Of a stretch of 64,000 nucleotides of DNA, positions 21,889-33,548 are shown one piece after another. The stretch covers positions 1 to 64,000 of the forward strand of contig MDYQ01000079.1 in assembly GCA_003024175.1 (NCBI GenBank), in the 5' to 3' direction. Positions within the stretch are counted from its first letter, which is position 1, and the number at the start of each line of letters is the position of its first letter. A model generated the notes under the pieces. That model worked only from the letters and a program-made list of their open reading frames with translations, did no database searches and had not been told where the DNA came from. The position numbers and the translations under genes were made by a program. This stretch comes from Planoprotostelium fungivorum. Lineage: Eukaryota > Evosea > Variosea > Cavosteliida > Cavosteliaceae.

Positions 21889-24582
21889 TCTTCTCCCTTC
21901 GCTTGAACTCTCCTCTTCTTCTTCTCTCTATTCTTCTCTTTCTTCTCCTTCACCTCTTTGTTCTTACTCCACGCTTGTGTCGTGGATAATTTTCTGAAAC
22001 GTCCATCAGATACACCGATGCATCATGGTGCATCACCTCTTCTTCTGCGTTCTCAACTCGATGGCAGGCAAATCTTCTTGTTTGATCTTCTTGTTTCCCT
22101 TCTTCATCTGAGTCAACATCTCTTCTCTCTTCCTAATCACATCATCAGATCTCATCATCGGATCATGTCTCACTTTCTAGCTGCCAGCATCCTCTGTCTC
22201 TTCGCTTCTTGGTCTGCCTTCGGATAAGGTATCGTGTCGGTGTCCACATCGTCTCCTCTGAATCTGGAGTGGTCCAATATCTTCATCTCCGGACTCTTTG
22301 GTAACTGTTCCTCTCATCAGCCTCCACATCATCAATGATCATCATCAAAGATCATCATCAAAGATCATCATCAAAGATCATCAAAGATCATCATCAAAGA
22401 TCATCATCATCATCATGCAATGTGTCACCTGCAACAGACACAGACCGTTTGCCAATCTTCCGGCGTCCAAACGGTTGAAAGGGAAGATGTAAGTCAACGT
22501 GTGCTCTTTGTATGCTCTCAGAAAGGACACGAAGGCAGTGATGGACTNCCAATATCTTCATCTCCGGACTCTTTGGTAACTGTTCCTCTCATCAGCCTCC
22601 ACATCATCAAAGATCATCATCAAAGATCATCATCGTCATCATGCAATGTGTCACCTGCAACAGACACAGACCGTTTGCCAATCTTCCGGCGTCCAAACGA
22701 TTGAAAGGGAAGATGTAAGTCAACGTGTGCTCTTTGTATGCTCTCAGAAAGGACACGAAGGCAGTGATGGACTGTCATCATCACTCGATGAACTCCACCT
22801 CCTCTCACCTTATCCATCACACTGCGATCAGACTTGATGCACTGCAAGATATCCTGTCTCAGATCTACTGCATCTGCGTACAGCTCCATCTCATTCATCG
22901 GTACCTTCTTCACCTTCATGAATTCTATCGAAATTTCAAATTACGTTCTCAACATCTTCTCATTCTCACCGACGTAGGCGTCCTGGGCGGGAGAGAGGTA
23001 TAGAAGCGCAGATCCGCGATTTCCGATGCGAGCGGTTCTGCCCACGCGATGAATGAAGGTGTCAGGGTTCTGAGGTGGATCGTATTGTACGATCCAGTCG
23101 ACATCGGGGATGTCGAGACCGCGGGCGGCTACGTCGGTACAGAGGAGGATGCCGTTTCCGTCGGCTAAGAAGGAGTCGTGTACCTCTGAGAGACGTGAGA
23201 TGGTGATCATCATGATCATCACATCATGATCACGATCATGATGATCGTGACGATGTGATGATGAGATGATGATCACGATCGTGATGAGATGATGGGGTGA
23301 TCATGAGGGTGTACGAATGTGTACATGTCGATGACGATGACGATCAGATGATCGAGTGCACGACTCACGTTGTCGGACTTCCTGTGGGATCTTTCCATGC
23401 ATGCTGTACACTTTCGATTCGATCATCTTCTTCTCCTTGAAGACCTCCCCCCCGTCAGCTTCTATCCATCTCACACAAACTTCACCTTGGAGAAATAATC
23501 CACTTGGGCGCAAGTTAAAAAGTAAACGATGATCTTGTTCTCCTTGTGTTCGTTGAGGAATCGAACGAGCTGAGAGATACGATTGTCGTATTCGCAGAAG
23601 GAATAAAAGTTTTCGAGTCTGGTGATGATGAGTTTTTTTGTCATCTCGTTCTCCTCACTTTTGTGGAGTCTTTTGCATGCTCTGTCCTTCTTTTCCTTCC
23701 ACTTTGATCGAAATCTTGACTGGATTACGCATTCCAGCCCGGGCGAGATCAACGATGCGGCTGGTCTGTGTCGCTGAGAATAAACCAGTCCTCCTCTGTT
23801 TCGGAATGCGACTGAGGATGTTGTTCAGACTGATCTGGAAACCCATGTCCAAGAGTCGATCGGCCTCATCCAACACGAGGACGTCTAACTCTTTCGTGTT
23901 GAACTCTCTCTGGGATACGAGCTGTTCGATCCTGCCGGGTGTGCCGATGACGATGTTGGCACCTTGGGAAGAGTTTGAGATGGAAGATGGGATGATTTGA
24001 GATCGCATGTGGGCCATACCTGATTTTCGGTATCGCTCGAGATCGTCTGTGATCTGTTTGCTTCCTCCGGTGAGAAGGAAGAGTTGGAGAGGAACAGATC
24101 CCTCTCTCCCTTTGATCTCCTCGTTGACGTAAGGAATGATGGTCTCTGCGATATCGTAGATCTGTTTGGCCAATTCTCTGTAGGAGTAAATCGTGAGGTT
24201 ATGAATGACTTTAGATCACCTGACGGGAACGATGACAAGGGCACCGACTTCATCTGATTGAAGAGGCATTTCACGTCTTAATATCAATTCGAAGATGGGA
24301 ATAAGGAAAGCCAAAGTCTTTCCAGATCCTGTGCAAGCCTTTGCGGTTGTCAGTATGATGATGATCGGCGATCACAACATGTTATACAGTGCAAAATAGA
24401 CTCACCTCAACGCACACATCTTTGTTTTGCAAGAAGAGAGGAATAGACGAAGCCTGAACGGGTGTCATACAGTCAAAGTGAAACTCATTCTTCAGACATT
24501 TCAATATGCAAGGGCTGAGCTTCCTCGGTGTCTTATCTGCACCGGGAAAAGACATCGCGTCCCATCTTCCCGCTGTCGCCAT
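21889..24582 (-). CDS. DDX55: DEAD-box RNA helicase, DDX55/Spb4 type
   Basis: The product is an ATP-dependent RNA helicase for 60S ribosome assembly in the nucleolus. The start [18 protein letters not shown] leads to [18 protein letters not shown] (Q-motif region). Other motifs are [10 protein letters not shown] (motif I), [21 protein letters not shown], and [10 protein letters not shown] (motif VI, about 23025-23055). The C-terminal domain has the DDX55-specific [36 protein letters not shown] and [14 protein letters not shown], which separates it from other DEAD-box families. The exon with AFVSFLRAY appears twice because of the duplication around an N at 22548, probably an assembly error; only one copy belongs in the gene. 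An intron at about 23185-23300 is made of GATCATGATC-type repeats. The gene is divergent from the one at 24748, with a 165-bp shared promoter. Confidence 0.93.
22274..22773. repeat. Direct duplication joined by N, probable assembly artefact
   Basis: 22274-22547 (274 bp) and 22549-22773 (225 bp) are the same sequence, each running from CCAATATCTTCATCTCC to GGCAGTGATGGACT. They differ by one point change (CGGTTG versus CGATTG) and by the number of ATCATCAAAG repeats. The single N at 22548 is exactly at the junction. This is the signature of two contig ends that overlap but were not merged. Confidence 0.85.
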
Positions 24583-24747
24583 GTTGCAGTTGATGTCTTC
24601 CTTCTTTCTCGGATCTATCCCGTTGTAGAAGGTGGTGCAAATTTCCTCGTTCCATTTCCAAATGTCACCGCCTTGGAAACAGACGCAACACTATCATTCA
24701 ACACAACAGACACAACGAACACACGACGACTATCTAATTGAGAAGAC

Positions 24748-25048
24748 ATGGAGATCGACTTTGAGGCATTGTGGGATAACTGGGATTCATCGGAGGCGAC
24801 TGAGATCAACTTTCAGAACTACATGAGAGTGTTAGAACAACAGAGAGAAGCTTTCCGTCAACAATATCTTCAGATGGAAGAAGACAAGAGGGTGAGAAGA
24901 GGGAGAAGATGCACGCTGACACGTCATGCAGAGAGACCTCAGGGACGGTATCTTGGAACATCTGAAGAGGTTTCACAGGATGGAATTGCAGAGAAGGACC
25001 AGTCTGTGGTCCATCACTCATCGTACTAGCTACAGTTCTATGGCTTGA
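24748..25048 (+). CDS. Small coiled-coil protein, unknown
   Basis: Two exons with an intron at 24892-24931 give about 87 residues. The start MEIDFEALWDNWDSSE is acidic. The rest is a predicted long amphipathic helix (MRVLEQQREAFRQQYLQMEE) and a basic second part (RDLRDGILEHLKRF, RRTSLWSITHR). It may be a small subunit of a larger complex. No family is recognised. It shares a divergent promoter with the DDX55-type helicase gene. Confidence 0.6.
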
Positions 25049-25099
25049 ACAATGTATCACGAGATAAACTGTATTGTAACAAGATGATGATTCCCTTCT

Positions 25100-27932
25100 T
25101 TATTCGTTTGCACTCTCGGGTGCGTTGTATAGTGACATATAGAAGGGAAGCTTCTTCTTATCGTGATTCAGTACCTCAGAGGAGGCTAGCATCTCCGCTC
25201 TACGTATAGAGGTAGCCTTCGCTTCTGCTTTCATCTGCCCGTCGATGAACAATCCAACGTGAAAGTTGATGTCTCCTCCCATCCTCTCTCTCCCCAACAC
25301 CTGCACACCTCCGTTCAGCTTCACGTGTATCATCTTAATACTTCTCACCTTGTATTCGATCCTCTGGTGAGAGTAGATGTGAAGAATGCCGCTCTTCCAA
25401 TCAGTCTGCAGCTGATGGAGGTTCTCTTCAGAGAAAGAGACGTTGTAGTGCAGGATGAAGCTCTTCGCTGCATCTGCACCCAATTCGAGATAAAGGACAG
25501 CGATGAGTGATTCAAAGACATTGGCCGTCGTCTGTCTCACGTTCAACGCTGAACGGAAGGAAAGATGTGAGACAGAATAAAATAGAATAAAATGACCTTT
25601 TCGGATAAACCTCGAATGACTGTGCCATCCTTCGTGGATAACAATTGATCTAATTTGAGATTCTTCGAACAGAAGGACAGATTATAATTGGACACCAAGT
25701 TGGCCCTACACACGTGAGGAGGTGAAGAGACATCCACACTCACTTGGTCTGTGTCAGTGGTCCCTCAGAAGCCTTTGGAAACTTTTCGTAGAGGTAGATC
25801 GACACGAACATACCCAATATAGAGTCTCCCAGGAACTCTAATCTCTCGTAGTTGTGTTCGGTGCCTCCAGTAAAGGCCTTAAAACGGTCAGTTGTAGATA
25901 GAACTTGTCACGCACCATGTCTAACGTTCTCCCGTCTTTCAGCGACACACCGATGTCTCTCATGAGAGGAAAGAACTTCTCATCTACAATGCAGTTGTTC
26001 ATGAGATGGTCTCGTCTCTGTTTCTGTGTGGATTCTTTTGAGTTTCCGTTCCACAAGCCTCTTAAAGTGACTTCTCCCTCCTTCGTCTCGTTCATTCACC
26101 GAACGGATCCATTCGTACTCACGTCTCGTTGTAGATAAGTCGTCACGAACTTTTCGAACAATGATTTCGCCTGATTGATTCCATGATCGATCAGAACTGC
26201 ACCTGAACTAGGAAGTGAGTGACAATTGACACGTGCGACATCACCTAGTATGGCTTCTAAGACATCAGAGCCCGCGCTGTCGTGTTGGATGTCTAAAATG
26301 TGATGGATATCCGTCGCTCGTGCTGTTGTCTGTCAGCTCTTGTGTTACCTCCCTTTTTATCACCCAGTTTCTGCAAGAAGGAATTTCGGATAAATGATTT
26401 AACCGATTCTGTGAGTTTTCCCTCATCATGCTCGGGATGGAGTCGGTACATCCTATTCTCTTCACCATCGAATTTTCATCGAGTTTTCACCTCTCGCTGA
26501 CCATAAACTTTAAAAAAGAATCACCCACAAATTCCAACCGCTGTCCTTCTTAACCGATGTAGATGAATCGAATACAAGTGTCTCATCAGTCAACTCACTT
26601 GATAATTCGAATCGAATAGGAGAGATCCAGGTAGAGTGATCGCCTCTTGTAACGTCTTCTGTTGTCTCATCTTGAAGTGTAACACGTTCTCCTCCAATCT
26701 ATCCTCTTTCACCTCCTCGTCTCTATCTTCTCCTCACCTTCCCGCCTGAAGAGACACTTGTAAGATGTTCCACACGTGATGCAATGTCTGAAACATCGTC
26801 TGCACACCACAATTCATCTCCAACACACTGCACAGCTCGGGCACCAATAGATTCTTTCTTCACGTCAGATCTTCCAGCGTGGACGATACATGAAGAAGTG
26901 GGACAGACGTACCCCCGACGTACTGTCCGCATTGTCTGACGGAGGTCCGGCGCCACAGTGCAAGAGAGGCTGCTCGTGATGGAAGATATCGACTCCATAC
27001 TGTTCGGTACATTCAATTTGGTTCAGATGACTCGTTATTTCTTAGAATAGAGAGGAAGGAAGGACACCTTGTCCTTGTAATAGTGGATGTAGTTGGTCAC
27101 TACTTTCTGCTTCTTCACTCGAACGATGAATTCGGACGTTGGCTTGATGTTTGAAAAGATCTGAGTGTGTCAGAAGAGATGGTGGCAGGTTTCGTGTTGG
27201 TGAAAATCGATCACGCATGATCACGTCTCTTTTGATGATGTTCCAATGATCATGATCATATCGTGATCACCATCATCAAACTTCATCATGGATTGTGATG
27301 TGATCAAGTTTCTCACCTTCTTGATGCAGTTATATCTGTCGTTATAATCTGAACGGATAACTCTACCCAGTAGCATAGACTTCAACTTCGAATCGGTTAC
27401 TTTTGAATCTTCTGTGTTCTCACCTGTTTCATTCGTAACGTTTCATCTTTTATCAAATCGGTCTGATGAATGAGATCGATGACAGGATATCTGTCTCGTC
27501 TTCATCTTGAACCCAGCACGGTCGATGATCGTGAGGTAGATGATGACTCACCTCTGTTTCATGCGATCGACGAGAGAGATGTTGAGATTGAAATCGATGG
27601 ATGATAGACTCATGTCTGTGACGTATGCAGGTAGAAAGATGGTCCCACTCCTGAGATGGTACGGTGAGGTCTGGTGTGATGTCATCTGATCTCACCGTGA
27701 AAGTGGCTCCATCAAGGTGGACTGTTGTGTTAGATCACAGAGGAGAAATTTCTGATATTCCAATAGTGTTATCCAGTCCTCGACCGACACGGATTTCTAT
27801 CGCATCTTGAGAAGATGCAACCACCATCTCAATAATATTCACTTCGTATAAGAATTGCCCGGATACTCTCGCTGTATCACCGTCCATGAGAACTTTCCCA
27901 TCTGGAACGGTGACTTCTAATCGCGTGAGCAT
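25100..27932 (-). CDS. Dicer-like ribonuclease III (PAZ, RNase IIIa/b, dsRBD; no helicase)
   Basis: The product should cut double-stranded RNA into small RNAs. The N-terminal part has [35 protein letters not shown] and [20 protein letters not shown], a platform-like region. The PAZ-like segment has [13 protein letters not shown] (about 27080) and, after an intron, [12 protein letters not shown] (about 26830), the family LVPEL motif. RNase IIIa has [13 protein letters not shown] (about 26520) and SDVLEAILG. RNase IIIb has [14 protein letters not shown] (about 25830) and [12 protein letters not shown] (about 25520), where Asn replaces the usual catalytic Asp. A C-terminal dsRBD-like part has [16 protein letters not shown]. 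The first in-frame ATG is at 27932, but the frame stays open to about 28105 (KVYWIKIRREQN), so a short upstream exon is likely. The divergent gene at 28316 leaves no room for a helicase. About nine exons. Confidence 0.88.
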
Positions 27933-28315
27933 CAAAAATCCAGATAGATGGTACAGAGGAGAATCATCCCTCGAGCGGATCTCTCTCCAAGTTGATGCTG
28001 CATTCTGCTCTCTGCGTATTTTGATCCAATAAACCTTAGTTACCTTTGGAAGTGAGTCTTGATCGACAAGCGAAAGCTCACGTGAACGTGTGTGTATACA
28101 TCATCAATCATCGGTTAACTTTCTTGTGAGAATGATCATCAGTTATGAGGCTCTCTATTTGAGTTTCGAGATAATACAATCACCAACTTACTATCTATCC
28201 TCCACACTATGTAGGTGATGTCTGGACCAATAGAGCTGTGCCAATTGATTAGAGAAATTCGGACTTACGTTCAAGTTAATTTATTCCTAGATTTACATTG
28301 ACGCAGCGAGGCGAG

Positions 28316-29746
28316 ATGATGGAAGGTTATCACGAATCACAAGAGAAGATCGAAGTGGATGAGTTCCATTCTCACGACAAGTTACATCATACATTCGATC
28401 AATCAGGAACTTTGGATGATTTTCAAACGGAAGGAGGGGAGGTGGAATTAGAGGAAGAGCTGGAAAGAGGTGGTCACAATCATTCACCGTTAGAATATGG
28501 TGTCGATCTCAACACCCATCACACGATCATGCCATCCCCAATGTATAACACCTCCTCTTCTCTCCCCTCCTTTGGCGCTTTTCGTATGCTCGATCCAAGT
28601 CACCTCGATCCACATTCGATTCCAATGCATCATCACCCATCTTCCCTCCACACCAATCAAGGTAAACATCACATCTCTCTTTCACGTCACATCCATCCAC
28701 TCTCCCATCATGTTGATCGTCCATTTAGAAGATGAACTCGTCGACGCCGGCAAGCTATTAGAATCAGACTTGTCTGAAGAGATCCTCAACGAACCGGTCG
28801 ATCACCTCATCAACGGCAACGGAAAGAGAAAGTCATCGACTCCGACAGAAGAACCGTTCGAGCTCCTCATCTCAAAGTACATGATGATGATCCGAGGCAA
28901 AATCTTCTTTGACTGGGAGAGGATGACTTCGAAATTTTCAAAACCGAAGACGGGCAAGACTCATTGGCACAAGATATTGGACCTCACCAGCATCGTAGAG
29001 CAGAACAGCGTGCAGTACGTACCTCTGAATGACATGCTTCCATTCTTCTTGTCAAAGTTGTGCACGAAGAGGGAAGAATTCCAGAGGTGGCAGACAAAGT
29101 GAGTCGTTTTATTTTATTTCGATGATCATCATCAACGAAACGATGATCATCGTTCATCTCATCGTAGACATCTCGATGCATCTCGTTTCATCATGACATG
29201 AAATCATTTTGTGTATTGGACTGAGTCATCGATAGACTTTTAGAAGAGAGATTGAGAATACCGTACGATAGAGAAGCAGACAGGAAGAGAGAGACGAAGA
29301 GAAAGAGACAAGAGAAGGTGAGACCATCACATCTCTCCTCATCCATCACCACCTGATCTCACATGCAGGTCAACATCAACAGCCTTGGTTTGCAATCGAG
29401 CTGTCCCTGCAAAGTCTCACAAGTGGAAGCCTCCGGCAAGAGAAGAGCCATACGAGACATCAGAGAGCTACACAACCAAGGAGACCAAGTCCGAAGGGTC
29501 CGCGAGGTCATGTGCACCTTCGAGGAGATGCTCACCACGTCAGACCAACAGTTGAAACATTATATAGACATCTACGCCAACTCTGAGAAGCAATGGTTCG
29601 TCGAGAGAGTTCAGAACTTCATCGAGAAGCCGAGAAATCGACTGAAGGTGGAGCAGCTGCTCAAGAGTCAAGGATACGAGTTAACTTATAAAGACACGAA
29701 TTACGTGCACAATGAGAAGCCATTAGAGGCGACGGCTCTGGAATAA
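28316..29746 (+). CDS. Unknown protein with His/Ser-rich N-terminus
   Basis: Exon 1 (28316-28661) encodes a low-complexity, His-, Ser- and Met-rich region after MMEGYHESQEKIEV. Exon 2 (28729-29099) encodes FELLISKYMMMIRGKIFFDW and KTHWHKILDLTSIVEQNS, which look like a folded domain. A short basic exon near 29245-29317 (DRKRETKRKRQEK) and a last exon (29369-29746) with LHNQGDQVRRVREVMCTF follow. The acceptor of the third exon is ambiguous by eye. A basic stretch and a low-complexity N-terminus suggest a nuclear protein. I do not recognise the family. It is divergent from the Dicer gene. Confidence 0.65.
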
Positions 29747-29885
29747 ATTCCATTTTGAATTAAATTTTGAATTGATTCTCGTGGGGAGGAGATGTTTCGG
29801 AAAAAAAGAGAGAGACAAAGGAGCTGTCATACTAGGAGACACAGACTCACGTGGCATCACCACCCGATCCATTAGACATTAGAAC

Positions 29886-32800
29886 ATGTCCGAGATATCG
29901 GCAGCGGAGCAGAGTGAGAGTCGTTGAGAGCGGTCTATGCTCTCACGAAGGTAGATGAGATGTTTACACTCTTTTGTAGGAGCCATCCAACAGATCTTGT
30001 CTCAACGTCAAGATGAGAGCACGTGGGAGGGTTACGTAGAGAAGCAGATGGACAAGAAGACCGAAAAGAGGATTGTTGTCATTGGACAAGATCGCATCTA
30101 CTCTCTCGCACCTGGAGGAAAGCTGGCAAGAGAGGCTACTTACTATGATCTCACTGAGCTGAAAAGTTCGAATCCCAAAGATGTTCAACTCACATTCAAG
30201 GATTTCGTCCTCAACTTTGTTCACGAGAGGGGAGAAGACATCATTCACATGATCAGAATGTGAGTCAAGACGTCCCCGCGCAGTCACTCACTCTGGAACA
30301 GACACCATCGAAATGCCTTCGGAGGAAGCCCTAATGCACCCAAATTCAAGTTGGAACTCACACCTTCTTCGAGAGTCCGAGAGCTCGACGCTTATCAAGA
30401 GCAGCCTCTGGGAGGTTTCCTCAATGCATATCACACCATGAGTATCTCCAACAATGATAATCGTCATCGTGGAGACATCGCATGGGATTTGGAGAACCTT
30501 TTCTCACCCAGGAGACTCACCGACTTCAACCTCAAAGAGTTCGAGCAGCCCATCACATCTCAAGAATTGAGACCTCTCCTCGCCGCACTCCAAGTTAACA
30601 CCTACTTCCGTTCATTCAAAGTGAAGAAGATCCAATTAGACAAGGCGGACATCATCACCATCGTAGAGCTTCTCAAATACAACACCGCCATCGAACAAGT
30701 CGTCCTTCAGAGGAACAACATCAACGCCGCCGCCGTTGCCGCCATCTGGTGAGATTCAAAATTCAAACGGGAGGTACTGAATTCAGGCAGCGATGGAATG
30801 GCGGCCAACAAGTCGTTACAGCTTACTCGACTGTCACTAGATGACAATCCTTTGGAGGATAAGGGAATGACCAGCGTGTCCACTTATCTGGCTGGCATCA
30901 ATCGCGGCCTCGTGCACCTGTCTCTGGCCAGATGTAACGCAGGAAAAGTGGTATGTCATCTTCATCACTCGCACTCTCATGACGATCATGACATCATCTC
31001 TCATCTCATGACGATCATGACATCATCTCTCATCTCATGACGATCATGACACCATCTCTCATCTCGTGACGAAACTGAGTGTAAATAGGGATCGGTTGCC
31101 CTTGGTAACGCTCTGAAGAAGAACGTCCACATGTCGACCACCATGAGCATCTTTGATGTCTCCGGTAACAAATTCGAAGCTGATGGAAGCTCCGCCGTAG
31201 CCTCCTTCTTAGCCTCGGCCAACGGCCTCACGAAGCTAAATTTAGCCAACTGCTTCATCAACCCGGAAGTCATTCTCAACGCCATCATGAGAGGCTGCCC
31301 CGAGCTCAAATATTTGGACCTCTCCGGAAACAAGCTGACGAAGAAAGACGTCACCGTACTGGCCAAGTATCTACAATCAGCCACACAACTCGTCGAATTG
31401 AATCTGAACAACACGAGCATTCCACCGGAGAACATACAAGAGGTCATACAGAGCATCAGCAACAACCCTTACCTGAAGGACTTCAAATTGATCATGGGAG
31501 AGAACAAGCTAGGAATCGCCGGAGCGAGAGCGATTGCAACCATGGTGGATAAGATACAACACGTTTACAGTTTGGACTTGCACGATAACGAGTTTGGAGA
31601 GGAAGGTGTCACTGTTCTCATCGGTGGTCTCATCAACAATCGATGCATCAAGCATCTTAACATTGGTGAGAGAATTGTGTCGAGTCTTTAGTTTGATAGA
31701 ACATGACATCCATCACCTTTGATGATCATGATGATGATGGTCAAGAGGATGATCGTGATGATGATGATGGCTGACGATGACAGATGCAAACTTCAAGACG
31801 AGAGCCAAGGAAAAGTCGAAGGGTTTCATCGAGCCACTCATCGCCCTCATCGGCAGCGAGACCGCCCTCGAATCGGTATTCAAATTTCAAACTCCCCGCC
31901 GAAACTGACGACCCCAGCTCAGCATCGCCGGTGGTCTCAAATCCGAGTTACGTACCGACGTACTGCCTCTCATCTATGCCCTGGCCACAAACAACACCCT
32001 GAAGTCCATAGACATTTCGGGTCATCTGATGGGCAACAAGGGTGCAGCAGCTCTTGGCAAAGCTCTACAGACCAACGAGACGTTGGACACCTTGAGATGG
32101 TATTATTTCATTTTATTTCTTTCTTTTAGGCGGTTTTTTTAAACTCACCAGGGACGGTAACGCGACGACCGCCGTCGGTTTCTCTTCCTTCTTGATCGGC
32201 CTCAAGCGAAATTTCACGCTCAAATCCATGGTTGTCCCAATTTACGACATCGGCAACGCTCTGAAGGGAGCAGAAGTTCAAGACATCACACGCTCCGTCA
32301 GTGAGATGGAGAAGCTGATGATCAGAAACCAATCCCCCGTGTCACAATATCTATCGAACGAGTCTGCCGGAGCATCCAGCCAGTTTGCCTTCCTGGTGGG
32401 TCGCATTCGAATGAAATCACCGGCTGATGGTGTAGGGGTCTGTCGGTCGTGATGAAGTGACGAAGCTGAGCAACAAGATCAAAGCGAGTGGAAGGAAGGT
32501 CAACAATGAAGAATACGGAAGCAAGATGAAGGAGATCAACCAGTCGGATCAGCTCATGGCTTCTCTCTTCAATCTGAAAGAAGAGTCCAATCAGTTGTTC
32601 GAGATGGAGCTGAAGAACAAGTTGATCGAATTCGTCAAGGTGGGAGATGGATAAGTGTGAATGACTGAAGAAAAGTAGAGTTGCGTGCCGCTGTTCAGTT
32701 CAGTCAAGTCTTCTCTCATAGAAAATATGGCAGCCAACATCAACAAGGAGAGTAAGGTGTTGGACAAGAACTCGGTCAAGAGACTAGAGAACAGTCTACA

Positions 32801-33474
32801 GTACGGAGGAAAAGATCTACCTGAAGAAGAATTCCAACGCATTTTAACTGGACAGGCTCACACTGAATTGTGCCAGAAGGTGAAGTTTTATTCGATTTTA
32901 TTTCGATCGATTTGGGACTTATATACACAGGCCAACACTGCGTTGCACTCCACCGTGAGCATCACCAGTGACTACCTCTATGAGAAGTATCTCAATGTCC
33001 TCCAAGAGGTAGACTACGACATTGCACAGTCGATCAAATCTGAAGAGGCCTCCTTACCGTAAGTCGAACACCCTCTCATCTCCTCATCGCACGTCTCATC
33101 TACATCACTCATCCTCCATCTCATCTTCTCATCCACATCACTCATCCTTCTCATCACGCGTCTCATCTTCTCACGTCCTCTATAGAACCCCCACAGCCAC
33201 ACCTCCCATAACCCCCAGAGACAGCAAGCCCCCCGCCAAGCCCCTCCCAACTCCCGCCAAAAAGTCCGCCCCCCCTCCCACCCCCTCCAGAGTGGGACGT
33301 CCCGATTCCGCCGCGGCAGCCGCTCCCGCCGGCCCAATTGTGAGCGTGGAGAAGATACCAAAGACGGAGAGCAATTTGGAGCATTTGGCCAAAGGAAAAC
33401 CGACTGGACCGGCCGGAAAGAAACCACCGACCAGGAAGCCGAGACCTGCACCGCCAGCCTCTTCTACCATGTGA
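29886..33474 (+). CDS. CARMIL (capping protein, Arp2/3, myosin I linker)
   Basis: CARMIL is a leucine-rich-repeat scaffold at the leading edge that binds capping protein and type I myosins (Acan125 in Acanthamoeba, p116 in Dictyostelium). The N-terminal PH-like part (TEKRIVVIGQDRIYSLAPGG) follows a short first exon, MSEISAAEQ. The RNI-type LRR array spans about 30540-32100 (LTRLSLDDNPLEDKGM, LKYLDLSGNKLTKKDV, LDLHDNEFGEEGV). A helical dimerisation-like region follows (to about 33060). The C-terminus is Pro-rich (PPAKPLPTPAKKSAPPPTPS), an expected ligand of myosin I SH3 domains, and then LEHLAKGKPTGPAGKKPP, which resembles the capping-protein-interaction motif. About 14 exons. Introns at 30952-31088 and 33061-33185 hold simple repeats. 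Confidence 0.93.
30975..31068. repeat. ~30-bp tandem repeat (x3) in a CARMIL intron
   Basis: Three copies of CTCATGACGATCATGACATC with ATCTCTCATCT spacers lie in tandem in one intron. The unit includes the palindrome-rich GACGATCATGAC. Confidence 0.75.
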
Positions 33475-33548
33475 AGGGGAGAATGAATGTATTTTTGGTA
33501 ATCACATCTGTAATGAGATATTGTGAGTGGGGATGAGATCAGGATGAG

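Noticed and set aside
26120-26145. TCTACAACG copies inside exons (also about 14345 and 17050)
   Set aside because: These encode conserved residues (for example DPSTTRWPGKDY in PLD) and are likely chance matches, so not counted as element copies.
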